Part shown: positions 8,744 to 16,942 of the stretch, piece after piece | Position numbering within the stretch: position 1 is the first letter of the stretch | Layout: every line of letters begins with the position of its first letter | Assembly: GCA_002591745.1 (NCBI GenBank) | Contig: PDLQ01000002.1 | Location: forward strand, 124,001-188,000 | DNA length: 64,000 bases | DNA from: Lewinellaceae bacterium SD302 | GTDB taxonomy: Bacteria; Bacteroidota; Bacteroidia; Chitinophagales; Saprospiraceae | Reading direction: 5' to 3' | The notes under the pieces: model-generated | What the model saw: only the letters and a program-made list of their open reading frames with translations | What the model was told of the DNA's origin: nothing | The model's database searches: none | Program-made: the position numbers and the translations under genes

Positions 8744-9667
8744 ATGGACCGCCTAGCCTATCGTCAGTTTGTCGCCGCCTACCCGGGCCTTCCGGTCTTC
8801 TATCGGGATTGGTGGCTGGACGCGGCCTGTGGTGAGGACAATTGGTCTTACGCCCTGGCCAAGGATAAGGATGGTGCCCCGGCTTCGATCTGGCCCTACT
8901 ACCACCGTAAGAAGTTCGGCGGGTTGATTCGTATGATCGATAAACCCCCGTTCAGCCCTCATTGCGGCCCATTTATTACCTCCGCCCCGGAAAGCATGAA
9001 CCCCGCAAAGGTACTTGATCGCCAGAAGCGGCTGGTGGATCAATTGACGGAGCAACTGCCGGCTTTTACTTACGGCCGGGCGGGAACGAACTATGATTTC
9101 GGGGCTACTCATCCCCTCCGACTGGCCGGTTGGCGGGCGCAGCAGCTCATCAGTTACCGGCTGCGAACGGATCTCTATTCCTTGCCCGATCTATACGAGC
9201 GATTGAGTGGTAAAGTCAGGACTAATTTACGTGATCACGACCAGTTAAGTTCGCAGATCGAGCCATTGACCGACTTTGGGGTTTTGGCGGATTTGCAACA
9301 AAGGATTTTAGGCTATCAAAGTAGCAATGACCTGAAAGTGCTGAGGCGGCTTTACTCCGTGACGAACGAAAAAGATGGTGGTATCGGCTGGCTATTCCGG
9401 GCTGTGGATGGGGAGCCGACGGCAGTGATCTGGTTGGCCTACGACCAGAATTCTGCCTACTTACTCGTAGCCGCCGCTGACCCGAAAAGACGCCAGGAGG
9501 ATCAGGCGATTACCCAGCTGATCTGGCGAGCGATAAACTGGTGCAACGAGCAAAAAATAATCTTTGATTTTGAAGGTAGTGCTCTGCCAGGGGTAGAGCA
9601 ATTTTACCGAGGTTGGGGCCCGGAAGAGGGACAATATCTACTGTTAAGCAAAGGACCTGGTTGGTAA
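8744..9667 (+). CDS. GNAT/FemAB-like acyltransferase
   Basis: The 307-residue protein resembles the Acetyltransf_6/FemAB-like group: a first half with SIWPYYHRKKFGGLIRMIDKPPFSPHCGPF and a second half with a GNAT-like core (GWLFRAVDGEPTAVIWLAYDQNSAYLLVAAADP), ending in FDFEGSALPGVEQFYRGWG, the phrase usual near the end of such proteins. It has no signal peptide or membrane segment, so it is cytoplasmic. The acceptor substrate is unknown. It starts 6 bases after phoH. An internal copy of the dispersed element (CAAAGTAGC at 9317-9325) encodes part of GYQSSNDL. Confidence 0.7.
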   Translation: MDRLAYRQFVAAYPGLPVFYRDWWLDAACGEDNWSYALAKDKDGAPASIWPYYHRKKFGGLIRMIDKPPFSPHCGPFITSAPESMNPAKVLDRQKRLVDQLTEQLPAFTYGRAGTNYDFGATHPLRLAGWRAQQLISYRLRTDLYSLPDLYERLSGKVRTNLRDHDQLSSQIEPLTDFGVLADLQQRILGYQSSNDLKVLRRLYSVTNEKDGGIGWLFRAVDGEPTAVIWLAYDQNSAYLLVAAADPKRRQEDQAITQLIWRAINWCNEQKIIFDFEGSALPGVEQFYRGWGPEEGQYLLLSKGPGW

Positions 9668-9704
9668 TCTCTAAGTCGCTCTAAGCTGCAAATGTTAGAG
9701 ATTA
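9665..9704. terminator. Hairpin at the 3' end of the acyltransferase gene
   Basis: A perfect 10-bp inverted repeat (TAATCTCTAA at 9665-9674, TTAGAGATTA at 9695-9704) includes the stop codon. There is no U-run, so termination is only a guess. The rest of the gap up to 9949 contains no open frame of note and no other structure that I could find. Confidence 0.4.
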
Positions 9705-9949
9705 CTGCTAGTTGTAAAGTTGTCATCAGACCAAGTCTGTCCCCCTTAAACGGCGAATCAGATACCAGCAACTTTGAGGAAGTACAGCGTTCAGCGCAAC
9801 TAATCTGTGTTCATCTGCGAAAATCCGCACCCTAAGACCAAGCACGGCGCAGCCGTTATCTGCAATCCGTCTGATCCCCGGCCTATCCCTGCTGAATCAA
9901 AGAAAACAATAAGAGGCTACGTCCCGAGATCAAAGTGGCCAGGAGGCCG

Positions 9950-11161
9950 CTAGCCGTTGTACTTCCCGATAACATTCCTGCCCAACTGAAACATATGTAC
10001 CTCGTCCGGTCCATCCGCTAAACGAATGCTGCGAGCGTAGGCCCAAAAATCGGCCAACGGCAGATCAACGGAGGATACCCCCATGCCGCCGTGCGCCTGG
10101 ATCGAACGGTCGATTACGTTTTGGGCCATTTGCGGGGCGACGATCTTGATCATAGCCACCAGGTCCTTGGCCGCTTTAATGCCGTGGCGGTCGATACGGT
10201 CTGCGGCGGAAAGGGTCAATAACCTGGCTTGTTCAATCTCGCAGGCCGAGCGGGCGATCTCCTGGCGGATACTGCTGAATTTACTGATGGGGCGGCCGAA
10301 AGCTTCCCGCTCACTAACCCGTTTAGCCATCAGTTCCAGACTCCGTTGGGCGACGCCGATCAGACGCATGCAGTGATGTATACGGCCAGGCCCCAGGCGC
10401 CCCTGGGCGATCTCAAAGCCGCGGCCGGGACCGAGGATAATGTTTTCCCTGGGTACCCGTACATCGGAAAGTTGAATCTCGGCGTGGCCGAAAGGACTGT
10501 CGTAAGTGCCGAAAGCATCTAAGGGGCGCACAATCTCCACGCCGGGATTGTCCGCCGGTACCAGGATCATGGATTGCTGCTGGTGGCGATGGGCCGAAGG
10601 ATCGGTCTTGCCCATAACGATGAATACTTTACAATCGGGGTGCATCGCACCAGTACTCCACCATTTTCGGCCGTTAATCAGATAGTCACCACCGTCGGCT
10701 TGGATGCGAGTTTCAATGTTGGTGGCGTCGGAACTGGCTACGGCTGGTTCGGTCATTAGGAAAGCGCTGCGGATATCTCCGCTCAACAGTGGTTTTAACC
10801 ATTGCTCCCGCTGGCTATCGGTGCCGTATTTAGCCAGTACTTCCATGTTGCCGGTGTCCGGAGCATTACAGTTGAATATCTCGCTGGCCCAAAGTACGCG
10901 GCCCATCCTTTCGGCCAGGGGAGCATATTCGAGATTCGTGAGGCCGGGACTGCAATCACCGTACTCTTCGGGCAAAAACAAGTTCCACAGCCCGGCGGCC
11001 CTGGCTTTTGCTTTCAAACCTTCGGTAGCCGGGTGTTTTTTCCAGAGTTGGGTCGTTGTGAATTGGTGATACTCCTTTTCCAGAGGGTAAATATTTTCTT
11101 CCAGGAAAGCATCGAGGCGGGTGAGAAGGTCCTTGGTTTTTTGGTTGTAATCGAAGTTCAT
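9950..11161 (-). CDS. Acyl-CoA dehydrogenase family protein
   Basis: A 403-residue FAD-dependent acyl-CoA dehydrogenase. The helical N-terminal domain is at about 1-125. The beta domain has [20 protein letters not shown] and [22 protein letters not shown]. The C-terminal helical domain carries [16 protein letters not shown] and the conserved [20 protein letters not shown], then [19 protein letters not shown]. The pattern is closest to the ACAD10/11-like subgroup, which acts on long or modified acyl chains; the substrate is not evident here. It is a single transcription unit, convergent with the upstream plus-strand genes and divergent from the glycosyltransferase at 11367. Confidence 0.9.
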   Translation of the reverse strand: MNFDYNQKTKDLLTRLDAFLEENIYPLEKEYHQFTTTQLWKKHPATEGLKAKARAAGLWNLFLPEEYGDCSPGLTNLEYAPLAERMGRVLWASEIFNCNAPDTGNMEVLAKYGTDSQREQWLKPLLSGDIRSAFLMTEPAVASSDATNIETRIQADGGDYLINGRKWWSTGAMHPDCKVFIVMGKTDPSAHRHQQQSMILVPADNPGVEIVRPLDAFGTYDSPFGHAEIQLSDVRVPRENIILGPGRGFEIAQGRLGPGRIHHCMRLIGVAQRSLELMAKRVSEREAFGRPISKFSSIRQEIARSACEIEQARLLTLSAADRIDRHGIKAAKDLVAMIKIVAPQMAQNVIDRSIQAHGGMGVSSVDLPLADFWAYARSIRLADGPDEVHMFQLGRNVIGKYNG

Positions 11162-11339
11162 GATCGTCCTTTCTGTTGCTGGTATGGCATAAAGTTACGC
11201 TGATCGCTCTGGATGGCCGGGGTGAAATTTAGCGATAAATCAATGGATTAAGTACTGGCGATCGGGGAGGGAATCCCTGTCAAAACTGTCCAATAGCGCC
11301 AAAATCCCAACAAACTAACCACCTAAGCACCGAAGCCAC

Positions 11340-11347
11340 TACCTTTG
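11340..11347 (+). promoter_or_regulatory. Bacteroidota -7 box (TAnnTTTG)
   Basis: TACCTTTG lies 19 bases upstream of the TTG start at 11367 and matches the Bacteroidota -7 consensus. A -33 TTTG at the usual spacing is not clear, so confidence is moderate. Confidence 0.45.
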
Positions 11348-11366
11348 CCACCACAATTCTGAACTT

Positions 11367-12071
11367 TTGTCTTCTACCCGGCCAGTTATTGATGTGATTA
11401 TTCCTGCTTTCAACGAAGAGGAGAGTATCGGTCTGGTCGTTACCGAGATTCCACGCGAATTGACCAGGGAGATCATCGTTTGTAACAACAACAGTCAGGA
11501 TCGTACCGCCGAAGTTGCCCGTGCCGCGGGAGCCACGGTAGTGGACGAGCAGAGGGCCGGTTATGGCAGTGCCTGCTTGGCAGGGATGGCTCATATTCTG
11601 GCCAAACCCACCAATAAGCAGCCGGATATCGTCGTTTTTCTGGACGGCGACCACAGCGATTATCCCGAGCAAATGGCCGAGTTGATCGCACCGATCATCA
11701 ATCAAGACGCCGATCTGGTCATCGGTAGCCGGGCCACCGGAGATCTGGAAAAGGGGGCCATGCAGCCCCAGCAAATCTTTGGTAACTGGCTGGCGACCAC
11801 GCTAATCCGCATCCTCTACAAATACGAATTTACCGATCTGGGACCCTTCCGGGCCGTCAAGTGGCCGGTACTTCGTGACCTGGGCATGAACGACCCCGAT
11901 TTCGGCTGGACAGTCGAAATGCAGGTACGCGCCGCCAAAGCCGGTTTGCACTGTGTCGAAGTTCCCATGCGTTACCGCCGCCGTATTGGTACGTCCAAAA
12001 TTTCGGGTACCGTAAAAGGTACCTTTCTGGCGGGCCATAAGATCCTCTGGACGATATTTAAACTACTATAG
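11367..12071 (+). CDS. Family 2 glycosyltransferase, dolichyl/polyprenyl-phosphate mannose synthase-like
   Basis: A 234-residue GT-A fold enzyme with N-terminal VIIPAFNEEESIG, the nucleotide-sugar motif EIIVCNNNSQDRTAEVA and the metal-binding FLDGDHSDYPEQM, ending in RYRRRIGTSKISGTVKG. There is no C-terminal membrane domain, only a short hydrophobic end (ILWTIFKLL). Small GT2 enzymes of this type usually transfer a hexose to a polyprenyl phosphate or a lipid at the inner membrane. The start is TTG at 11367. The next gene, a processive-type GT2, begins 11 bases after the stop, so the pair probably contributes to one glycolipid or polysaccharide pathway. Confidence 0.85.
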   Translation: MSSTRPVIDVIIPAFNEEESIGLVVTEIPRELTREIIVCNNNSQDRTAEVARAAGATVVDEQRAGYGSACLAGMAHILAKPTNKQPDIVVFLDGDHSDYPEQMAELIAPIINQDADLVIGSRATGDLEKGAMQPQQIFGNWLATTLIRILYKYEFTDLGPFRAVKWPVLRDLGMNDPDFGWTVEMQVRAAKAGLHCVEVPMRYRRRIGTSKISGTVKGTFLAGHKILWTIFKLL

Positions 12072-12082
12072 AATCAGACTTT

Positions 12083-13666
12083 ATGGGTGTTTTAGCCATC
12101 TTTGCCGTCACCGTTTATACGATATCCTTACTGTACATCACGGTCTACTGCGTGCTGCAGTTTAACCTTTTGTACAACTACAAAAAGGATAACCCCATGC
12201 CGGGAGACTCCGAAGCCGAAGCCATTCTGGAGGAGGCCGCTGTGGGTTCCCGCAGGCTGAATAGCCGTAAACTGGTAGCGGCCGGTGATGTGGAAAACGG
12301 AAGCGTGGAAGAATCCTTCGAGGCCTGGCCCATGGTGACCGTTCAGTTGCCCATTTTCAATGAATATTACGTCATCGAACGCCTCATCGACGCCGTAGCA
12401 GCTTTCGATTATCCCCGCGATCGTTTCGAAATTCACATCCTCGATGATAGCAACGACGAGACGGTAGAGGTGGTGGCTAACAAAGTAGCAGAGCTGAAGG
12501 CGCAAGGATATAATATCGAGCAAATCCAACGCGAAAAACGGCAGGGCTTCAAAGCCGGAGCCCTAAAAGACGGCACTAAAGTAGCCAATGGAGAATTCCT
12601 GGCCATTTTCGATGCTGACTTTGTGCCCGAGCCAGACTTCTTGCGTCGCACCATTCCTCATTTCAACGATCCATCCGTCGGGGTGGTCCAGACTCGCTGG
12701 GAGCACATTAATCGTGACTACAGTTTGATCACCAAGCTCCAGGCCCTGCAACTCAACGTCCATTTCACCGTCGAGCAAGTCGGTCGGATGAAGGGTGGGC
12801 ACCTTCTCCAGTTTAACGGCACGGCCGGTATCTGGCGCAAGAAAGCCGTCGAAGCCGGTGGCGGATGGGAAGCTGATACCCTTACCGAAGACCTCGATCT
12901 CAGTATCCGCACCCAGCTGGCCGGTTACCGCATTAAATTCCTGGAACAGGTCGGTTCCCCCGCCGAACTGCCGGTGGAAATGAACAGTTTCAAGAGCCAG
13001 CAGCACCGCTGGATGAAGGGCGGCGCCGAAACCTGCCGCAAAATGCTGCCCTCCGTCTGGAACAGTGATCTCGCCTTCGGCCACAAAGTACACGCCACCA
13101 GCCACCTGATGGGCAGTACGATCTTCCTGTTCGTCTTTGTCTGTGGAGTGTTCAGCGTCCCTGTTTTACTACTCTTCGGCGAATTGGTGGACATGGGCTT
13201 TAGCAAGAATTTCTTTGCCATCTTCCTGATTGGCCTGCTCAGCATCATTGCTATTTACTACACGGCCAACGTGCAGTCGCCGGCCAATCAGGACAAGAAC
13301 TTTCTGCGTTCGTTCTTTCGGTTTCTGTACTTGTTTCCATTATTTCTGGCGCTTTCCATGGGCTTGGCCCTACACAATACGGTAGCCGTCATTGAAGGCT
13401 ACCGGGGGAAGAAAAGCCCCTTCGTTCGCACCCCTAAATTCAACATTAATTCTATCCGCGATAAGATCAAGACCAGCAAATACCTCACCGGTAAACTCAA
13501 CTGGATCACCATTGGCGAAGGTTTATTGGCCATTTATTTCCTGGCAGCGGTGGGCGCGGCTTTCTATCTGCAGAACACCACCTTCATCATCTTCCATGGT
13601 TTGCTGGCCTTGGGGTATGGCACTATTTTTTATTACAGTGTGCGGCATTTGGGGATTGGGAAGTGA
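12083..13666 (+). CDS. Membrane-bound family 2 glycosyltransferase (cellulose/mannan synthase-like)
   Basis: The 527-residue protein has an N-terminal membrane helix (about 3-28), then a cytosolic GT2 domain at about 85-330 and four or five C-terminal helices (about 345-435 and 485-525). All processive-GT motifs are present: VQLPIFNEYYVIERLI, HILDDSNDET, FDADFVPEPDFL, the TED in LTEDLDLS and the Q(Q/R)xRW in QQHRWMKGG. The resemblance is to CslA/CslC-type glucan or mannan synthases. The polymer is not determined by the sequence, and no PilZ domain is present. An internal copy of the dispersed element (12481-12489) encodes VANKVAEL. Confidence 0.88.
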   Translation: MGVLAIFAVTVYTISLLYITVYCVLQFNLLYNYKKDNPMPGDSEAEAILEEAAVGSRRLNSRKLVAAGDVENGSVEESFEAWPMVTVQLPIFNEYYVIERLIDAVAAFDYPRDRFEIHILDDSNDETVEVVANKVAELKAQGYNIEQIQREKRQGFKAGALKDGTKVANGEFLAIFDADFVPEPDFLRRTIPHFNDPSVGVVQTRWEHINRDYSLITKLQALQLNVHFTVEQVGRMKGGHLLQFNGTAGIWRKKAVEAGGGWEADTLTEDLDLSIRTQLAGYRIKFLEQVGSPAELPVEMNSFKSQQHRWMKGGAETCRKMLPSVWNSDLAFGHKVHATSHLMGSTIFLFVFVCGVFSVPVLLLFGELVDMGFSKNFFAIFLIGLLSIIAIYYTANVQSPANQDKNFLRSFFRFLYLFPLFLALSMGLALHNTVAVIEGYRGKKSPFVRTPKFNINSIRDKIKTSKYLTGKLNWITIGEGLLAIYFLAAVGAAFYLQNTTFIIFHGLLALGYGTIFYYSVRHLGIGK

Positions 13667-13688
13667 TGTCCCTTTTTAGCTGCTGAAT

Positions 13689-13740
13689 TTGCTACTTTGC
13701 TAGTCAAAAAAGGAATGAATCGGGTGGCTTCAAAGTAGCA
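13689..13740. repeat. Inverted pair of dispersed GCTACTTTG elements
   Basis: TTGCTACTTTGCTAGTC at 13689-13705 faces GGCTTCAAAGTAGCA at 13726-13740. The 10-base cores TGCTACTTTG and CAAAGTAGCA are perfect inverted repeats and could form a stem with a loop of about 30 bases. The pair lies between the convergent genes ending at 13666 and 13831. Confidence 0.65.
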
Positions 13741-13772
13741 GTGGTAGCGGGACGGAGGATATCTAAATAAAA

Positions 13773-13804
13773 CGAGCGTATCCGGCACTAACCGAATACG
13801 CTCG
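13773..13804 (-). terminator. Intrinsic terminator of the LTxxQ gene at 13831
   Basis: CGAGCGTATCCGG (13773-13785) pairs with CCGAATACGCTCG (13792-13804) with one mismatch and a 6-base loop. Read on the minus strand it is followed by TTTTATTT, the expected U-rich tail. Confidence 0.7.
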
Positions 13805-13830
13805 CTGCAAAACTGATTGCGTTCTAAACT

Positions 13831-14247
13831 TTAAGAGCCGCTGCTTTCTCCGCAACGGGCTTTGCGGCCACCACGTTCGCCACGCTTCTCCTTACGGTTA
13901 GCTTTGATTTCGGCGTACTTGGTTTGTTGCTCAGGGGTGAGTACACCGTTCAGCTGCTGATCGAAGAGCTGGCCGTACTTTTTGACGACGGCACGTTTTT
14001 CTTCGCGCCCTTCTGCGGCCTCCATCTCAGCCTTGCGGTTGATTTTGTTGGTGGCCTGGAAGGCCTGGATGTCCGCTACCTGGCCGTCGGTGAGGTTGAG
14101 GGCCTCGGAGAGTCGCTCCAGCATCTTGGCTTCTCGTTCGGCGGGGTCACCACCGCGGCGGTTTTGACGGGTGTCAAGTTCGGCCTGGGCGGTAATGGCA
14201 GAGATGCCGGCTAAGAAAGCGAAGCAAATAATGAGAATACGTTTCAT
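13831..14247 (-). CDS. Spy/CpxP-like LTxxQ periplasmic protein
   Basis: A 138-residue protein with a signal peptide (1-20, ISAITAQA), then mostly charged helix. Two LTxxQ signatures, LTDGQVADI and LTPEQQTKY, mark it as a member of the Spy/CpxP-like family, which in other bacteria are periplasmic chaperones or stress sensors. The C-terminus is a basic RKEKRGERGGRKAR stretch ending in Gly/Ser. A second LTxxQ protein lies 0.9 kb away at 15112, separated by a membrane protein gene. A role in envelope stress is inference from the family. Confidence 0.75.
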   Translation of the reverse strand: MKRILIICFAFLAGISAITAQAELDTRQNRRGGDPAEREAKMLERLSEALNLTDGQVADIQAFQATNKINRKAEMEAAEGREEKRAVVKKYGQLFDQQLNGVLTPEQQTKYAEIKANRKEKRGERGGRKARCGESSGS

Positions 14248-14400
14248 GGTTTATTGAATTGATTTGCCTCTTTGACCGAGCAGGTAGCGCTGGGTTTAGG
14301 CAGCTTAATATATTTAAGAGCGTCTTAACACTTGAGCTGTATTTAGTGAACATTTAATGCGGATTCGCGTAGTAGCACTAGCATTAACTAGTAAATTATT

Positions 14401-14934
14401 ATGACCAACCGCGAAAGAGCGCAAGCCAAATCCAACGAATCAACCGTAGCCTGGGACCCTAAATCCGTTCCTTCTGATAATCTTGATACGATCAGGATCA
14501 GCCCTAGACCAGTTATTATTGGTGTTATGTGTGGAGTCCTGATGGCGCTATATCTGGCCGTAATCAACGGCGTGGCTGATTTTCCAGGTGCGGGGGCCAA
14601 AATTTTTAAGTACGTACTGATGGGGGGCTTCCTTACCTGGGCGCTAGTAAAGATGGAGCGAAAATACCTCGCCAAGGATTTCGTTCAATTGGCCCTTATG
14701 GGATCGGCCATCATCAGTGGAGTTTCAGCGGCTATCGTTGCGGTAGGCAATCTGATTTTTTACGGCATCAACCCGGATTGGGGGTTTGCCAAGTTCGCCG
14801 AAGCGGATGGAACCGGTCTTACGGCGATCTCCTACAGTGCTATTCAGCTTTTTGAGGTCTTCGCCATCGGAATGATTATCTCTTTCATCCTGATTCAGTT
14901 TTTAAAAGGACGTTCAGGAAAGGAGAAGATTTAA
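14401..14934 (+). CDS. Four-helix membrane protein, DUF4199-like
   Basis: The 177-residue protein has a charged N-terminal segment of about 35 residues and four predicted transmembrane helices (about 39-58, 68-84, 97-121 and 148-170). Length, helix spacing and an amphipathic YxxNPDW segment between helices three and four resemble DUF4199 proteins, which are widespread and uncharacterised in Bacteroidota. It lies between the two LTxxQ genes, which are on the opposite strand. Confidence 0.6.
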   Translation: MTNRERAQAKSNESTVAWDPKSVPSDNLDTIRISPRPVIIGVMCGVLMALYLAVINGVADFPGAGAKIFKYVLMGGFLTWALVKMERKYLAKDFVQLALMGSAIISGVSAAIVAVGNLIFYGINPDWGFAKFAEADGTGLTAISYSAIQLFEVFAIGMIISFILIQFLKGRSGKEKI

Positions 14935-14966
14935 CTGGTCGTTATTCTGTCTTGAAGTTCAACCAA

Positions 14967-14985
14967 CATTGCTACTTTGCCAGAC
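14967..14985 (+). repeat. Dispersed GCTACTTTG element (intergenic copy)
   Basis: This copy reads CATTGCTACTTTGCCAGAC and lies between convergent genes, where no promoter is expected. Confidence 0.65.
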
Positions 14986-15048
14986 CTGCGAACAAAACAT
15001 TCAGGTATTTTTCGATACCGGGCGAACTGACCGGAATACCAGGAAAAT

Positions 15049-15087
15049 GAAAAGGGATACTTCACGTAATGCGAAGTATCCCTTTTC
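15049..15087. terminator. Bidirectional intrinsic terminator
   Basis: A perfect 15-bp stem (GAAAAGGGATACTTC at 15049-15063, its complement at 15073-15087) with a 9-base loop. Runs of A at the left and T at the right of the stem allow it to end both the plus-strand gene stopping at 14934 and the minus-strand gene stopping at 15112. Confidence 0.85.
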
Positions 15088-15111
15088 AATTCTGGTGGAG
15101 CGTAATAATGC

Positions 15112-15495
15112 TTACTCCCCGCCGGCAGTTTCGAGGGTAGATAATTCGGTTGGTTCCTCGGGGGGCGTGAGGGCCTCGTAGATAGCGAGTTGCTCTGGAG
15201 TGAGAAGAGCGCGAATCTTTTGGTCGCGAATGATGAGGTAGTTGTTTTCGATAACGAAACGCTGGGCCTCATCGGTAACCGTTTTCAGCTCGGTGTACAT
15301 GGCGGTGTAGTTATCGCCATAAAAGGTCTTGAGTACTTTGAGCTGGTTCATGGTGAGGTCGAGTTCGTCATCCAGAAAGCGCAGCGTATAGCTGTGAATG
15401 TCATCACCGGGTTCTTGCGGAGTGCTTTCAGCCTGGGCATTAAGGCCGGCAAAACCGAAACATAAAAAGAGGCCGAGTACGAGATATTTTTTCAT
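15112..15495 (-). CDS. Second LTxxQ-type periplasmic protein
   Basis: A 127-residue protein with a signal peptide (1-20, FAGLNAQA) and two degenerate LTxxQ signatures, LTMNQLKVL and LTPEQLAIYEAL. The spacing and helical character match the Spy/CpxP-like family, although it is more acidic than the paralogue at 13831. The C-terminus is Pro/Glu/Thr-rich. It is divergent from the M23 peptidase gene, with 60 bases between start codons. Confidence 0.65.
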   Translation of the reverse strand: MKKYLVLGLFLCFGFAGLNAQAESTPQEPGDDIHSYTLRFLDDELDLTMNQLKVLKTFYGDNYTAMYTELKTVTDEAQRFVIENNYLIIRDQKIRALLTPEQLAIYEALTPPEEPTELSTLETAGGE

Positions 15496-15555
15496 TCCAA
15501 AGGGATTAAATTAGACTTGTTCACTGGTAAAAATACGATTATCCGTCAATATAAT

Positions 15556-16704
15556 ATGCGCTACCTCCGCTTTTTACTTTTTCTCTTGCTTTTCGGACTG
15601 CTCGCTTGGTGGACTTGGAGACCATTACACGACCTGCTCTTTCCCAAGAGCCCCCGGGAGCTCTACCTACGTGAACAGCGCGACCTGGTGGGGGAGGAGG
15701 ACCCGGACTTGCTGCGCTGGGTTGCAGTAAATGAACGGGTTTTGCGTAATCCACTGACTATTGGTAATGCTTTCGTTCAGCGGCTAAACTTTAACTTTTA
15801 TACCGCTGCTCCAACCAGCGCCCAGGCATATTATTTTAGTATTCCCCGCGGCCGGCGCCTAAACGTTGAAGCCATTCCACTGGGTCCCGGGCAGCTCTTT
15901 GGCGAATTATACCGCGTTGGCCGTGATGAAGAGGGTAACTACTACGACCGCATCGGCTATTGGGAAGATGGATTGCGTTACGAACTGAGTCATCTGGCGG
16001 GGCAAGCCGGAGAGTTCGTCTTTCTCTTGCAAAGCGAACTGGATTTTAAAAGTAAGGTAATCCTGAAAGTGCAGGATAGTCCTTCGCTTGATTTCCCCGT
16101 AGCCGGGGTAGGGGACCGGGCCGCTCAGAGTTTCTGGGGGGCAGACCGGGACGGTGGCCGGCGTAAACACGAAGGAGTAGATATCTTCGCCGAGCGGGGC
16201 ACCGATTTACTGGCCAGCGCAGGTGGCACCATCACCCGCGTCAAAGAAGGTGGTCTGGGTGGAAAGGTCGTCTGGATGCGGACGGAGGAAAATAGTTTAA
16301 GTCTTTACTACGCTCACCTCAGCGAACAGCTGGTAAACGTTGGTGACCGTGTTCGTGCCGGAGACGTGATCGGAAAAGTCGGTAATACCGGTAACGCCCG
16401 TACGACACCGCCTCACCTCCATTTCGGTATTTACCCCGCTGGCCGTGGAGCGGTGGACCCCTGGCCCTTCATCGACCGCAACGAAGATAAACCACTCGGT
16501 ACGCCACCGGACCCGGCCTGGTTGGGCAAGCTGGCAACGATCCCTGAACGCGGAATCTATTACCTGAGGTCACGACCCGAAAAAGAGGAGTCGGTTATCG
16601 TACGTAAACTGAATCCCGGGGAAGAGGTGGTCTTCGCGGGAGCCCAGGGGAAGTTTCGAATGCTGATCAGTGAAATAGGGGAGCGGGGCTTTGTTTTTTG
16701 GTAG
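15556..16704 (+). CDS. Membrane-anchored M23 (LytM) family peptidase
   Basis: The ATG at 15556 starts a protein with an immediate membrane anchor (LRFLLFLLLFGLLAWWTW) and is preferred to the upstream TTG at 15517. The C-terminal half holds the M23 zinc-metallopeptidase domain with HEGVDIFAERGT (His and Asp ligands) and PPHLHFGIYP (active-site and ligand histidines). The typical glycine-rich turns LLASAGGTITRV and GNTGNARTTP are present. A ~70-residue tail after the peptidase resembles an SH3b-like fold. The protein should act on peptidoglycan in the periplasm. All metal-site residues are present, so it is probably active rather than an EnvC-type activator. Confidence 0.88.
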   Translation: MRYLRFLLFLLLFGLLAWWTWRPLHDLLFPKSPRELYLREQRDLVGEEDPDLLRWVAVNERVLRNPLTIGNAFVQRLNFNFYTAAPTSAQAYYFSIPRGRRLNVEAIPLGPGQLFGELYRVGRDEEGNYYDRIGYWEDGLRYELSHLAGQAGEFVFLLQSELDFKSKVILKVQDSPSLDFPVAGVGDRAAQSFWGADRDGGRRKHEGVDIFAERGTDLLASAGGTITRVKEGGLGGKVVWMRTEENSLSLYYAHLSEQLVNVGDRVRAGDVIGKVGNTGNARTTPPHLHFGIYPAGRGAVDPWPFIDRNEDKPLGTPPDPAWLGKLATIPERGIYYLRSRPEKEESVIVRKLNPGEEVVFAGAQGKFRMLISEIGERGFVFW

Positions 16705-16716
16705 GGGAGCGTATTA

Positions 16717-16736
16717 GGACGGCGCGAGCGCCTTTT
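16717..16736 (+). repeat. Solo GGACG-hairpin-TTTT unit
   Basis: GGACG, then an overlapping palindromic GGCGCGAGCGCC, then TTTT, 12 bases after the M23 stop codon. It matches the unit seen in the arrays at 20.5 and 58 kb. It could also serve as a weak terminator. Confidence 0.5.
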
Positions 16737-16766
16737 AAAGCAAGGAATGAGCATCCTGTTTTAGTA

Positions 16767-16797
16767 TTTGTCGGGACGGGGGAAATGGTTATCTTTG
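16767..16797 (+). promoter_or_regulatory. Bacteroidota promoter (TTTG-N19-TAnnTTTG)
   Basis: TTTG at 16767-16770 and TATCTTTG at 16790-16797 are separated by 19 bases, a close match to the Bacteroidota sigma-A consensus. Transcription should start near 16803, directly before the structured element that follows. Confidence 0.7.
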
Positions 16798-16803
16798 CGT
16801 CCC

Positions 16804-16860
16804 CGTTCCAAAGCCCGGCCGGGGTCGAACCTTATCGACCCGGCCATTTTTTGTGGAACG
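16804..16860 (+). ncRNA. Short structured RNA or leader with nested hairpins upstream of ppiD-like gene
   Basis: The strong promoter just upstream would make an RNA whose first 57 bases hold a GC-rich hairpin (arms 16817-16828 and 16835-16845, one bulged G) followed by a T-run at 16847-16852, as in an intrinsic terminator. An outer pair CGTTCCA (16804-16810) and TGGAACG (16854-16860) encloses both. Either this makes a ~50-base small RNA, or it is a leader that attenuates the foldase gene at 16943. I do not recognise it as a known RNA family. Confidence 0.45.
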
Positions 16861-16942
16861 TACCGCCCGAATAAACTACTCTGATGATTTTTAGTTGGCG
16901 ATAAACTGCGAAAGTCTCAGGGTGATAAAAAGATGATTTAGT

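Noticed and set aside
15517-15555. TTG start upstream of the M23 peptidase
   Set aside because: It would place a polar segment before the membrane anchor. The ATG at 15556 begins directly at the anchor.
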